This document shows positions 33,243-42,385 of a DNA stretch of 64,000 bases, piece by piece. Position 1 is the stretch's first letter. Each line of letters begins with the position of its first letter. The position numbers were made by a program, and so were the translations under genes. The DNA comes from Brevibacterium aurantiacum. GTDB lineage: Bacteria > Actinomycetota > Actinomycetes > Actinomycetales > Brevibacteriaceae. The stretch covers positions 1 through 64,000 of the forward strand of contig NZ_FXZB01000010.1 in assembly GCF_900169065.1 (NCBI RefSeq), in the 5' to 3' direction. The notes beneath the pieces are model-generated. The model saw only the letters and a list, made by a program, of their open reading frames with translations, searched no databases and was not told where the DNA came from.

Positions 33243-34781
33243 ATGTCCGCAGTCCTCGAATGGCTCAACGGCATCATCTGGTCCTCTGCCCTCGTCTACC
33301 TGTGCCTCGGTGCCGGTGTCTACTTCACCATCCGCTCTCGCGCAGTCCAGATCCGACAGATCAAAGCGATCTTCACCCAGATGTTCCGCGGCAAGAGCTC
33401 CGATGAAGGAGTCTCCTCGTTCCAGGCCCTATCGATATCGCTGGCCGGTCGAGTCGGAGTCGGCAACATCGCCGGCGTTGCCACCGCCATCGGCTTCGGC
33501 GGACCAGGTGCCATCGTGTGGATGTGGATCTCCGCGCTCCTCGGCGCCTCGACCTCCTACGTCGAATCAACTCTTGGCCAGGTGTTCAAGGAGCAGGACC
33601 CCAAGACCGGTGAATACCGCGGTGGACCGGCCTACTACATTGAGAAGGCCTACCGCCACACCAAGGCCAAGGGCCTGTTCAAGGTCTACGGCATGGTCTT
33701 CGCAGCAGTCACCGTCATGGCGATGAGCTTCATGCTCCCGGGCATCCAGTCCAACGCCATCTCCGGCGCCGTTGAGAACGCCTGGGGAACTCCGACCTGG
33801 ATCACTGCGCTCATCCTCGCCATCATCATGGGCTTTATCGTCATCGGCGGCGTCAAGCGCATCGCGCACTTCGCTTCGCTGGCAGTGCCCTTCATGGCCG
33901 TCATCTATATCATTGCCGCGATCGCCGTGACCCTGATCAACGCCGAACAGATCATCCCGGTCTTCCAGCTCGTCTTCACCTCAGCCTTCGGCATCGACGC
34001 AGGACCAGAGGCTGCCTTCGGCGGAATCATCGGCATGGCCGTCCAGTGGGGTGTCCAGCGCGGTATCTACTCAAACGAAGCCGGTCAGGGCACCGGACCT
34101 CACGCGGCCGCCGCCGCCGAGGTCTCGCACCCGTCGAAGCAGGGTCTCGTCCAGGCCGGGTCGGTCTACATCGACACCCTGTTCGTGTGCTCGGCAACTG
34201 CGTTCATGATCCTCTCCACCGGCATGTACAAGGTGTTCGGCGAAGACGGCACCACCATCATCGGCACGGGGCGCGGTCAGATGGTCGAAGAGATCGCCGC
34301 GACTCCGGGCGAGAAGTGGCCGCAGGCCGGTCTCGACACGATGATCTCCGGTTTCGGCGCCAGCTTCATCGCGATCTCGATCTTCCTCTTCGCCCTGACG
34401 ACCATCGTCGCCTACTACTACATGGCCGAGACCAACTTGGTCTACCTGCTGGGTCGGATCAAGAACCCCCTGGCGCTGACCATCGGCAAGCGCGTTCTGC
34501 AGGTACTCATCCTCGTCGCAGTCGCCGTCGGTGCGATGTCGGCCTCCGGCAGTGCCTGGGCACTCGGCGACATCGGTGTGGGTCTCATGGCATGGCTCAA
34601 CATCATCGCGATCCTCATCCTGCAGGGTCCTGCGTTCAAGCTCCTTCGGGACTTCGAACGTCAGAGGAAACAGGGGCTGGATCCGGTGTTCGATCCCAAG
34701 GCGCTCAACATCAGGAACGCTGACTTCTGGGATACGCGCATCGCCAAGGTGGCGGCGGGAGAGAAAGTCTCGGAAGGCTGA
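33243..34781 (+). CDS. AGCS-family sodium:alanine/glycine symporter
   Basis: A 512-residue membrane protein with about ten helices. The family signatures are present: SLAGRVGVGNIAGVATAIGFGGPGA in the N-terminal part and GIYSNEAGQGTGPHAAAAAE in the middle. It imports alanine or glycine with sodium. The ATG at 33243 follows TAGGAGAAGC. A strong convergent terminator lies 40 bases beyond the stop. It stands alone on the plus strand. Confidence 0.92.
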   Translation: MSAVLEWLNGIIWSSALVYLCLGAGVYFTIRSRAVQIRQIKAIFTQMFRGKSSDEGVSSFQALSISLAGRVGVGNIAGVATAIGFGGPGAIVWMWISALLGASTSYVESTLGQVFKEQDPKTGEYRGGPAYYIEKAYRHTKAKGLFKVYGMVFAAVTVMAMSFMLPGIQSNAISGAVENAWGTPTWITALILAIIMGFIVIGGVKRIAHFASLAVPFMAVIYIIAAIAVTLINAEQIIPVFQLVFTSAFGIDAGPEAAFGGIIGMAVQWGVQRGIYSNEAGQGTGPHAAAAAEVSHPSKQGLVQAGSVYIDTLFVCSATAFMILSTGMYKVFGEDGTTIIGTGRGQMVEEIAATPGEKWPQAGLDTMISGFGASFIAISIFLFALTTIVAYYYMAETNLVYLLGRIKNPLALTIGKRVLQVLILVAVAVGAMSASGSAWALGDIGVGLMAWLNIIAILILQGPAFKLLRDFERQRKQGLDPVFDPKALNIRNADFWDTRIAKVAAGEKVSEG

Positions 34782-34821
34782 TCACCGCTGCCAGGCACAA
34801 CTGAGTAGACACAATTGAATA

Positions 34822-34861
34822 GACGAGAGGTCCGGGACAATGGCGTCCCGGACCTCTCGTC
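34822..34861. terminator. Perfect 17-bp stem terminator
   Basis: GACGAGAGGTCCGGGAC pairs perfectly with its complement around AATGGC. It lies between the convergent alanine symporter and aldolase genes and can stop transcription from both. Confidence 0.9.
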
Positions 34862-34932
34862 GTACCGCGCGGTTGTTGCGCCGCACCGCCGCAGCTACTC
34901 CAAAGTTGCGACAGGGCTGCGGCGCGTGCTGC

Positions 34933-35955
34933 CTATTTCAGGCTGGTTCCTGCGGAGCCGAGGTTCTGGCATGCCTCGACGATGCGATCGGCCATGCCGG
35001 CTTCGGCTGCCTTGCCGTAGGCACGCGGGTCGTAGATCTTCTTGTTCCCGACTTCGCCGTCGATCTTGAGTACGCCGTCGTAGTTGCGGAACATGTGCTC
35101 GACGACGGGACGGGTGAAGGCGTACTGGGTGTCCGTGTCGATGTTCATCTTCACGACTCCATGACGAACCGCCTCGGCGATCTCTTCTGCGCTCGAACCC
35201 GAGCCGCCGTGGAAGACGAGGTCGAAGGGCTTGTCCTTGCCCACCTGCGCGCCGACATCGGTCTGGATCTCACCGAGCAGCTCGGGACGCAGCTTCACAT
35301 TGCCCGGCTTGTAGACGCCGTGGACGTTTCCGAAGGTCAGAGCCGTGAGGTAGCGGCCCTTCTCGCCGGAGCCCAGAGCCTTGACGGTGGCCAGGCCGTC
35401 GGCAACCGTGGTGTAGAGCTTGTCGTTGATCTCGTTCTCAACGCCATCCTCTTCGCCGCCGACGACGCCGACCTCGATCTCGAGGATCGAGTGGGCGGCC
35501 GCCGAGAGCTCGAGCAGCTCCTCGGCGAGGACGAGGTTCTCAGCGAGGGGAACAGCCGAACCGTCCCACATGTGCGACTGGAAGTAGGGTTCGCCGCCGT
35601 TCTTCACACGTTCGGTCGACAGAGCCAGCAGCGGCTTGACCCACTCTTCGACCTCCTTCTTCGGGGCATGGTCGGTGTGCAGGGCGATGTTGACGTCGTA
35701 GCTCTTGGCCACCTCGGCGGCGAAGACGGAGAACGCGATGGCTCCGCGCACTCGGTCCTTGATCGTCGGGCCGGAGATGTACTCGGCGCCACCGGTCGAG
35801 ATCTGGACGATGCCGTCGGATCCGGCCTCTGCGAAGCCGCGGATGGCGGCGTTGATCGTCTGCGAAGAGGTGCAGTTGATCGCGGGGTAGGCGAAGCCCT
35901 CAGACTTCGCCCGGTTGATCATCTCGGAATACACTTCGGGGCTTGCAATGGGCAT
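34933..35955 (-). CDS. fbaA: Class II fructose-bisphosphate aldolase
   Basis: A 340-residue zinc aldolase that cleaves fructose 1,6-bisphosphate into dihydroxyacetone phosphate and glyceraldehyde 3-phosphate. The start MPIASPEVYSEMINRAKSEGFAYPAINCTSS is typical. Zinc-site and catalytic blocks follow in order: ALHTDHAPK, SHMWDGSAVPL, EIEVGVVGGEEDGV, NVHGVYKPGNVKLRPELL and FHGGSGSS. The final block VKMNIDTDTQYAFTRP is the sugar-phosphate-binding end. The length matches the actinobacterial class IIA type. The gene stands alone, with a terminator on each side. Confidence 0.95.
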   Translation of the reverse strand: MPIASPEVYSEMINRAKSEGFAYPAINCTSSQTINAAIRGFAEAGSDGIVQISTGGAEYISGPTIKDRVRGAIAFSVFAAEVAKSYDVNIALHTDHAPKKEVEEWVKPLLALSTERVKNGGEPYFQSHMWDGSAVPLAENLVLAEELLELSAAAHSILEIEVGVVGGEEDGVENEINDKLYTTVADGLATVKALGSGEKGRYLTALTFGNVHGVYKPGNVKLRPELLGEIQTDVGAQVGKDKPFDLVFHGGSGSSAEEIAEAVRHGVVKMNIDTDTQYAFTRPVVEHMFRNYDGVLKIDGEVGNKKIYDPRAYGKAAEAGMADRIVEACQNLGSAGTSLK

Positions 35956-36097
35956 ATGGGCTCCTTGGTCGGTGGATTCGGTGCGCTTTCGGTTGCTCCC
36001 AGACTACTCGGTCTCCGGCAGGCGACAGAAGCGGTCCCCGCCGTGTACAGGGAATTCTCGCTTCTCCGCGAACATGCGGCCTGCACGAGCACAGACA

Positions 36098-36135
36098 GCA
36101 GAGGCGACCAGGATCAATCACCTGGTCGCCTCTGC
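36098..36135. terminator. 15-bp perfect stem terminator
   Basis: GCAGAGGCGACCAGG pairs perfectly with CCTGGTCGCCTCTGC around ATCAATCA. It lies beyond the 3' end of the BCCT gene (leftward) and upstream of the aldolase. Confidence 0.85.
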
Positions 36136-36163
36136 TGCTTCGTTGGATTCTGCCGCACGATCC

Positions 36164-38046
36164 CTATCGGGAGCCCTTGGGCTTCCTCTCCTCCTTGGGT
36201 GCCCTATTCAACACACCCTTGGTCCGTGACAGCCGATAGTCGATGCGTGCATCGACCTTGTCGCCGAGGTATTCGTCGAAGTCATCGGCGATGTGCTCAC
36301 CGACCTCATGGTAACGCTGACCGGTCTCGATCTCCCGAGCTCTGACGGATTCGATCTGGAACGCCCGCACCATCGAGATCGCGATGAATATCAGGATGAT
36401 GCTGAACGGCAGCGCCGTCGCCAGGGAGGCCGCCTGCAGAGCACCGAGGCCGCCGGCCAGGAGCAGTCCGATCGCCAGAGCGCCCTCGAGTGCGGCGAAC
36501 AGCACACGTGACCACACCGGAGGATTCGGATGTCCGCCGGAGGCCAGCATGTCGACGACCAGCGATCCCGAGTCCGAGGAGGTGATGTGAAGAAGATCGC
36601 CACGAGGATGATGGCAATCACAGAGAGGATGCTGCCCATCGGCAGGGAGCTGAGCACATCGAAGAGCACCTTCTCCGCCACGACTCCCTCTTCCGGGTCG
36701 ACTAGGCCGCCCTCGCCGAAGAGCTGTCGGTAGATTCCCGTGCCGCCGAGTGCAGCGAACCAGATGAATCCGACCACGGTGGGCACGAGGAGGACGCCGG
36801 CGATGAACTCCCGGACGGTGCGTCCCCGCGAGATGCGGGCGATGAACACACCGACGAACGGGGCCCAGGAGATCCACCAGCCCCAGTAGAAGATCGTCCA
36901 GCTGGATGCCCACTCGGCGCCTGCTTCGCCGGTGTAGGCACCGACGTCGAAGGTCATGTTGAAGAAGTTCGCCAGGTAGACGCCGAGGGATTCGATGAGG
37001 TTCTGGAACAGGAACAGGGTGGGGCCGAGCAGCAGCACGGCGATGAGCAGAAGGCCCGCCAGTGACAGGTTGATGTTCGACAGCCACTTGATTCCCGCGC
37101 CCACTCCCGAGATCACGGACAGGGTCGCCAGGAAGGTGATGACGACGATGAGTATGACCAGGAATGTGTTGTCGACCTCGCCGACCAGCCCGATTGCCTG
37201 GAGCCCCGACGAAATCTGCTGCACGCCGAGCCCCAGTGAGGTCGCGATGCCGAAGACGGTGCCGAAGATGGCGAGGATGTCGATGATATCGCCCATCCAC
37301 CCTTTGACGCGGTGCCCGAGCAGAGGCTCGAGCGCCCAGCGGATCGAGACGGGACGTCCGCGACGGTGGATCGCGTAGGCAAGCGCCAATCCGATCACCG
37401 CGTAGATCGCCCAAGGATGCAGTCCCCAGTGGATGAAGGTTTGGGCCATCGCCAGCTTGGAGATATCCGCTTCGCTGCCGTCCCATCCCGGCTTGGGGCC
37501 GGATGTGGCATAGGTCAGCGGCTCGCCGACGCCGTAGAAGACCAGGCCGATGCCCATGCCAGCGGCGAAGAGCATGGCGAACCAGGAGAAGACTCCGAAC
37601 TCGGGTTTCTCCCCGTCGCGGCCGAGCGTGATCTTCCCGAACTTCGAGAATCCGATCACAATGGAGAAGATGACGAATCCGCCGACGACGAGCATGTAGT
37701 ACCAACCGAGGTCGGCGACGATCCAATCGTTGATGCTCGTCAGGACCGTGCTGGTGCCATCGGGCAGGAAGATCGCAAGCAGCGCAACGCCAAGAATGGC
37801 GATCAGCGAAGGCCAGAAGACGGCCGGAGCCACCATTCCCTTGCCGATGCGCACTCCCTGAGCACGCAATTTGGCGGTGATCTGCTCGTCGCTGTCATCA
37901 TCGGTGATCGAGACATCGTGTGGCAGGTGCAGCCTGATCGGTTCGGGGTCTTCGAACAGCATATGCGGGCGGCGGGCATCATCTACCGGCGCCGAGGTGG
38001 GCGTTCCCCCCGCCTCACCGTTCCCATTGTCGTCGGAGGCAGTCAT
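36164..38046 (-). pseudogene. BCCT-family transporter, frameshifted
   Basis: The 5' part (38046 to about 36590) encodes a typical betaine/choline/carnitine transporter. It has a polar 90-residue start, then helices with GVFSWFAMLFAAGMGIGLVF and the WAIYAVIGLALAY block. The signature region after the WISWAPFVGVFIARISRGRT helix is intact. At 36586-36589 two extra bases (TG on this strand) sit where the conserved FFITSSDSGSLVVD should be read. The remainder (MLASGGHPNPP through KEERKPKGSR) is in the next frame. The reading is intact on both sides of the shift. It is a recent mutation or a sequence error. Confidence 0.9.
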
Positions 38047-38220
38047 AGGACCTTTCGGTTCGATTGGACGTAAGCGTCTACCAACTCTGCCGCACAGCAC
38101 CGCCACTATCAAGTAATTCTCCGCAAACTATCGGAAAAATCACTGCATTCACAATCCGTTGCTCTGCTCTGCCTTGCGCGACAGGCCCGGTCAGCCGCGG
38201 TTGCACCGGCGATGTTTCAG

Positions 38221-38226
38221 TACAGT
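38221..38226 (+). promoter_or_regulatory. Possible leaderless promoter -10 element
   Basis: TACAGT lies 7 bases before the ATG at 38233, the position of a -10 hexamer if transcription starts at the ATG. No ribosome site is seen before this gene. Confidence 0.4.
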
Positions 38227-38232
38227 GGCGCC

Positions 38233-39552
38233 ATGGAGACAAATCCGAGGCCAGCCGCTGGGTCACGTTCGAAAATTCTCAGCTGGGCGCTGTGGGACTG
38301 GGGTTCGGCGTCCTTCAATGCCGTCATCATCACCTTCGTCTTCGCCCCCTATCTGACGAAGAGCGTGGCTGCGACCGAGGAGGCAGGCTCGTCGGCGCTC
38401 GGCTGGTCGACGGCCGCGGCCGGGCTGATCATCGCTCTCGTGGCACCGGCCGTGGGCACCAGGGCCGACGCCGGGGGACGGCACAAGCTATGGCTGGGCG
38501 TCCACACCGGGATCGTCATCCTCACGATGTTCGGCCTCTTCTTCGTCCGCGACTCCCCCGAGTATCTGTGGCTGGGTCTGCTCCTCATCGCCATGGGCAG
38601 TGTGTTCTTCGAGTTCGCCGAGGTGTCCTACAACGGCATCATGGTCCGCATCACCCAACCTGACAACGTCGGGAAGGTCTCCGGTTTCGGCTGGGGCATG
38701 GGCTACGCCGGCGGCCTCGTCCTCCTCGTCATCCTGCTTGTGCTCGTCATCCAGCCCGAGGTCGGACTCTTCGACGCCGGTGATGAGGGCGGAATGAGAT
38801 TCCGCGTCGTCGCCGCCCTCTCCGCGGTCTGGTTCGCGATCTTCGCTCTGCCGGTGCTGCTCACCGCGCCGAGTGCCAAGGCCTCCAGCCCCGCACAGGG
38901 GCATCCGGTCAAGGCGTTCATCGCCGACTATGCCGCGCTCGTCCGCCGCCTCGTGCGGATGTGGAAGGAGGAGCACCAGACGCTGCGCTTCTTCATCGCC
39001 TCGGCTGTCTTCCGTGACGGCCTGGCCGCGATCTTCGCCTTCGCCGGGGTTCTCGCGGCAGGCAGCTACGGCTTCTCCGCCTCGGAGATCATCATCTTGG
39101 GTGTAGCCGCCAATGTCGCCGCCGGCGCAGGAGCGATGATCGCCGGAGTCTTCGATGACAAGCTCGGACCCAAGCCCGTCATCATCGCCGGGCTCATCAT
39201 CATCCTCATCGGCGGACTGCCGATCCTCTTCAGCGATACCGCAGCCGTGTTCTGGGTCTGTGCTCTCGTGCTCAGCTTCTGCGTCGGCCCGGTGCAAGCC
39301 TCGAGCCGATCATTCCTGGCCAGGATCACTCCGCCCGAACGAGCCGGAGAGAACTTCGGCCTCTACGCCACGACTGGTCGGGCCGTGAGCTTCCTGGGCC
39401 CGGCCATGTTCGCGGTCTCGATCTCGATCTTCGGCTTCCAGCGGGCCGGAACCCTGGGCATTCTCATCGTGCTGTTCATCGGCCTGCTCCTCATCATCCC
39501 AGTAAGGCCCGATGCCCCACGGAAGGCGATGCAAGCGCAGGCCGAGAGCTGA
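38233..39552 (+). CDS. MFS transporter (UMF1/Atg22-like)
   Basis: A 439-residue protein with twelve helices. The start SKILSWALWDWGSASFNAVIITFVFAPYLT and the DNVGKVSGFGWGMGYAGGLVLLV block are hallmarks of the UMF1/Atg22-like group, whose eukaryotic member exports amino acids from vacuoles. The cytoplasmic loop in the middle (VKAFIADYAALVRRLVRMWK) and late PVQASSRSFLARITPPERAGENFGLYA are also typical. The ATG at 38233 has no ribosome site but has a -10-like TACAGT in place for leaderless transcription. It stands alone and is convergent with an SRPBCC gene across a long hairpin. Confidence 0.82.
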   Translation: METNPRPAAGSRSKILSWALWDWGSASFNAVIITFVFAPYLTKSVAATEEAGSSALGWSTAAAGLIIALVAPAVGTRADAGGRHKLWLGVHTGIVILTMFGLFFVRDSPEYLWLGLLLIAMGSVFFEFAEVSYNGIMVRITQPDNVGKVSGFGWGMGYAGGLVLLVILLVLVIQPEVGLFDAGDEGGMRFRVVAALSAVWFAIFALPVLLTAPSAKASSPAQGHPVKAFIADYAALVRRLVRMWKEEHQTLRFFIASAVFRDGLAAIFAFAGVLAAGSYGFSASEIIILGVAANVAAGAGAMIAGVFDDKLGPKPVIIAGLIIILIGGLPILFSDTAAVFWVCALVLSFCVGPVQASSRSFLARITPPERAGENFGLYATTGRAVSFLGPAMFAVSISIFGFQRAGTLGILIVLFIGLLLIIPVRPDAPRKAMQAQAES

Positions 39553-39597
39553 GGCGACGAGGAGCTGAGGTACGGGACTCCCCCTCCCAAAAGGGGC

Positions 39598-39659
39598 CAA
39601 CGGTTGGTAAGTTCTCCTCGATCCAAGAACGAACTTCGATGAGAACTTACCAACCGTTG
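39598..39659. terminator. Long hairpin, 19-bp perfect arms
   Basis: CAACGGTTGGTAAGTTCTC at 39598 is the exact inverse of 39641-39659, with a 24-base loop. It lies between the convergent MFS and SRPBCC genes. The arms are longer than usual for a terminator, so a mobile-element relic is also possible. Confidence 0.65.
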
Positions 39660-39701
39660 ACGCATCGAGTGCGGTGCCAGCCGCGGCCAATGGGTTTGGC
39701 G

Positions 39702-40190
39702 TCAGGCGCGGGCCAGCAGCTCGTCGATCTGGTTGATCGCGCCGGTCGACCCTTCGACGACACCCATCTCGAGCACGGTCTTCAGCCCGTCAAGGGACTC
39801 GAAGGTCGATTCGTAGGTGACACGGGTGCCGGCGGCCACCTCGGCGAAAGTGTAGGTGTTCGTACTGCCCGGCATCGACTCGACTGCGTTGAAGTCCTCA
39901 TCGGCGAAATAGTCGCGGAAGACGAGCCGTGAGGGCTCCTCGACCGAGGAGATCTCCCAGAGACCGCAGAACTTCTCGCCCTCTGGGCTGGTCATGAAGT
40001 ACGTGACCCTGCCACCGGGCGTCAGGCTGTGATCGACGACCGTGGCCGGGTATGTGGGCGGACCCCAGATCTTCTCGAGCTGACGCGGATCCGCATAGAT
40101 CTCCCAGACCCGTTGCGGCGGTGCCGCGAATTCGGCGACCAGCGTCAGAGTCAGGTTCTCTTCGTCGTGGGTGGTGTCAATGACTGGCAT
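39702..40190 (-). CDS. SRPBCC (AHSA1-like) protein
   Basis: A 162-residue START-like protein. The family opening reads LTLTLVAEFAAPPQRVWEIYADPRQLEKIWGPP, and the closing helix is in TVLEMGVVEGSTGAINQIDELLA. It binds a hydrophobic ligand or acts as a toxin-stress protein; the ligand is unknown. It is followed, on the same strand, by nothing. It is preceded by an ArsR regulator whose stop is 49 bases upstream of its start, so both are in one operon. Confidence 0.85.
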   Translation of the reverse strand: MPVIDTTHDEENLTLTLVAEFAAPPQRVWEIYADPRQLEKIWGPPTYPATVVDHSLTPGGRVTYFMTSPEGEKFCGLWEISSVEEPSRLVFRDYFADEDFNAVESMPGSTNTYTFAEVAAGTRVTYESTFESLDGLKTVLEMGVVEGSTGAINQIDELLARA

Positions 40191-40239
40191 GGCTGCTCCT
40201 CATTCGATTCTCTGCTTGTCTCATTGCCCCGTGGCCTCC

Positions 40240-40581
40240 TCATCGCTCCGCGGCCTCCTCATCGGCCAACAGATCATCGATGCGTGCGACCCGCGCACGC
40301 CATAGGTCCTCTAACTCGCCCAGCAGCGATCGCACAGTGCGGATCGCCGCCATCTCGACATGCGCGATCTGGGCTCTGCCGACCCGCTGCTTCGACACGA
40401 TCCCCGCTCGTTCGAGAACAGCAACGTGCTTCTGCACTCCTGCGAAGCTCATCTCATAGGATGCGGCGAGCTCGGACACCGAAAGCTCTTCGACCATGAC
40501 CCGCCGCACGATGTCGCGACGCGTCCGATCGGCCAACGCCTGAAACATCGCATCCACCTGATCGTCGAGAAGTGCTTCCAT
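40240..40581 (-). CDS. ArsR-family regulator (SRPBCC partner)
   Basis: A 113-residue winged-helix repressor. DAMFQALADRTRRDIVRRVM leads into VSELAASYEMSFAGVQKHVAVLE and RVGRAQIAHVEM. There is no metal motif. It pairs with the SRPBCC gene downstream, as is common. The ATG at 40581 is chosen because TTGACG (40616-40611) and TATGAT (40594-40589), 16 bases apart, would start transcription within a base of it, so the transcript would be leaderless. Earlier ATG codons (40593, 40590) would fall inside the -10 element. Confidence 0.85.
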   Translation of the reverse strand: MEALLDDQVDAMFQALADRTRRDIVRRVMVEELSVSELAASYEMSFAGVQKHVAVLERAGIVSKQRVGRAQIAHVEMAAIRTVRSLLGELEDLWRARVARIDDLLADEEAAER

Positions 40582-40588
40582 ACCTCGC

Positions 40589-40616
40589 ATCATACAACCA
40601 TATAGTTGTACGTCAA
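40589..40616 (-). promoter_or_regulatory. Leaderless promoter overlapped by operator
   Basis: On the minus strand, -35 TTGACG and -10 TATGAT are separated by 16 bases, with the ATG one base after the predicted start point. The palindrome TACAACCATATAGTTGTA (40593-40610) fills the spacer and runs into the -10. It is a likely site for autoregulation by the ArsR product. Confidence 0.6.
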
Positions 40617-40634
40617 GAGTTTTCATTGCATTCG

Positions 40635-40680
40635 TTGACACCACGATTGAACACGCGTTTAATATTAAACATGCGTTCAA
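40635..40680 (+). promoter_or_regulatory. TetR promoter with 34-bp palindrome
   Basis: TTGACA at 40635-40640 is the -35 element. TTTAAT or TAATAT around 40658-40665 is the -10, placed for leaderless transcription from the ATG at 40671. A near-perfect 34-base palindrome (40647-40680) is centred on AATATT, with TTGAAC and GTTCAA at its ends and GTTTAA/TTAAAC in the middle. It covers the -10 and the start codon. This should be the operator of the TetR gene itself. Confidence 0.65.
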
Positions 40681-41444
40681 CCCATGATGATTCGAACTCG
40701 AAGAAGCAGTCCGCCCCGAAGAAGCAGTCCGCTGCGCAAACTCAGGGAGCCGCGGAGGCACCAGGAGCCACGGAGGAGAAGCCCTCACGCTCCCCGAATG
40801 CATCTCCGGAGACTGCCGACCGGATCCGCACTGCAGCGATCCGGGAGTTCTCCACGCATGGGTTCACGAAGTCGACGATCCGCAGCATCGCCTCGGCGGC
40901 AGAAGTCTCTCCGGGACTCGTCATCCACCACTTCGGGTCGAAGGAGGGGCTGCGCACCGCCTGCGACAACTACGTCTTCGACGCCATCGCCGAGGCCAAA
41001 GCCGCAAACGCCGAGTACGCCACCCAGGCCATGCAGATGATCTTCGAAGACTCGAACATGGCCATGAACATCAACTACCTCATGAAGTCACTGCTCGATC
41101 CCAGCGAACACGGCCAACGCTATTTCGAGCACTACATCAGCCTCGTCGAGGACTACATCGCCCATGGCTTCGCCGGATACGTGTTCCGGCAGAGCGAGGA
41201 TCCGCGGGGGCAGGCGGCGACTATTGCGACTCTGGCGCTGGCCCCGGCGATACTCGAGCACCGGTTGCAGGAATCGCTGGGCACGAACGACACCGCAGGG
41301 ACGATGACTCGCCTCGCGCCCCACCTCCTTGACCTCTACCTCAACGGCGTCATCGAAGCCATCCCCGAGGGCGCAGACACCAACACAGATTCAGACGGTA
41401 CAGCCCAAGACCCCACCGATCCCTCTGGAGGCGATCAACCATGA
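40671..41444 (+). CDS. TetR-family repressor of exporter operon
   Basis: A 257-residue regulator. A Ser/Lys/Glu/Pro-rich leader of about 45 residues precedes the helix-turn-helix ([20 protein letters not shown] then [19 protein letters not shown]). The C-terminal ligand domain is of the type found in regulators of ABC drug exporters. An acidic, Asp/Thr-rich tail ends it. It overlaps the ATPase start (ATGA), so it represses its own exporter operon, and the 34-base palindrome upstream is the probable site. The ATG at 40671 needs no ribosome site if the transcript is leaderless. Confidence 0.85.
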   Translation: MRSTHDDSNSKKQSAPKKQSAAQTQGAAEAPGATEEKPSRSPNASPETADRIRTAAIREFSTHGFTKSTIRSIASAAEVSPGLVIHHFGSKEGLRTACDNYVFDAIAEAKAANAEYATQAMQMIFEDSNMAMNINYLMKSLLDPSEHGQRYFEHYISLVEDYIAHGFAGYVFRQSEDPRGQAATIATLALAPAILEHRLQESLGTNDTAGTMTRLAPHLLDLYLNGVIEAIPEGADTNTDSDGTAQDPTDPSGGDQP

Positions 41445-42385
41445 CCACGATGACGAACACCCCACCGTCCGCCTCGGCGATTTCCGGCGCTGGCTCCACT
41501 GCGATCTCGATGCAGAATGTGGTCAAGAGCTATGGCCGAGTCCGTGCACTCGACGGGCTGTCTCTCGACGTTGCCCGTGGCGAGGTCCACGGCTTCCTCG
41601 GTCCCAACGGTGCGGGGAAGTCCACGACCATTCGGATCCTGCTCGGAATCCTCAAACACGATGCGGGACGTATCAGACTCCTCGGGGAGGATCCCTGGGC
41701 GAAGGCGGTGTCACTGCACCGCAGACTCGCCTACGTGCCCGGCGACGTCGAACTGTGGCCCAGCCTGACCGGCGGGGAGGCCATCGACTTGTTCGCGAGG
41801 CTGCGGGGCGGAGTCGACACCCGCCGACGCGACGAACTCATCGAACGCTTCGACCTCGACCCGCGCAAGAAGGGGCGCACCTATTCCAAGGGCAACCGGC
41901 AGAAGGTCGCCCTCATCTCCGCACTCGCCTCGCACGTCGATCTGCTCCTCCTCGACGAACCCACCGCCGGTCTCGACCCGCTCATGGAGGCCGTGTTCCA
42001 GGAGTGCATGAGGGAGGCCACAGCCGAGGGACGCACAGTCCTGCTCTCGAGCCACATCCTCGCCCAAGTCGAGGCGCTGGCCGACCGTGTCTCGATCATC
42101 CGGGCCGGTCGGATCGTCGAGTCCGGGGCGCTGTCGGATCTTCGGCACCTGGCGCGGACGACGATCACGGTCCTCATCGAGCGGGACATCCCCGCCCTGA
42201 CGACGATGCCGGGAATCCACGACCTCGTCCGCGAGGGAGCACAGCTGCACTTCAGTGCCGAGACCGCGCACCTGCCCGAGATCATGCGGGCCCTCGGCGA
42301 GCACGACATCGAATCGCTGACGGCCACTCCCCCGACCCTCGAACAGCTCCTGCTGCGCCATTACGGAAAGGGCGAGGAGTCATGA
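41441..42385 (+). CDS. ABC exporter ATPase
   Basis: A 314-residue ATPase of the antibiotic/daunorubicin-resistance type. It has Walker [10 protein letters not shown], a modified signature SKGNRQKV, Walker [13 protein letters not shown] and the switch histidine in LLSSHI. After residue 230 comes the usual C-terminal domain of this group ([14 protein letters not shown]). It partners the membrane subunit encoded next, which it overlaps. It most likely powers export of a drug or lipid-like molecule sensed by the TetR protein. Confidence 0.88.
   Translation: MTTMTNTPPSASAISGAGSTAISMQNVVKSYGRVRALDGLSLDVARGEVHGFLGPNGAGKSTTIRILLGILKHDAGRIRLLGEDPWAKAVSLHRRLAYVPGDVELWPSLTGGEAIDLFARLRGGVDTRRRDELIERFDLDPRKKGRTYSKGNRQKVALISALASHVDLLLLDEPTAGLDPLMEAVFQECMREATAEGRTVLLSSHILAQVEALADRVSIIRAGRIVESGALSDLRHLARTTITVLIERDIPALTTMPGIHDLVREGAQLHFSAETAHLPEIMRALGEHDIESLTATPPTLEQLLLRHYGKGEES

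Noticed and set aside
34840..36345. A 500-codon plus-strand frame opposite the aldolase
   Set aside because: It is antisense to a clear class II aldolase and runs through a terminator hairpin.
37726..38046. Separate overlapping genes for the two halves of the BCCT transporter
   Set aside because: The second half has no start or ribosome site and joins the first within one conserved motif, so one broken gene is the simpler reading.
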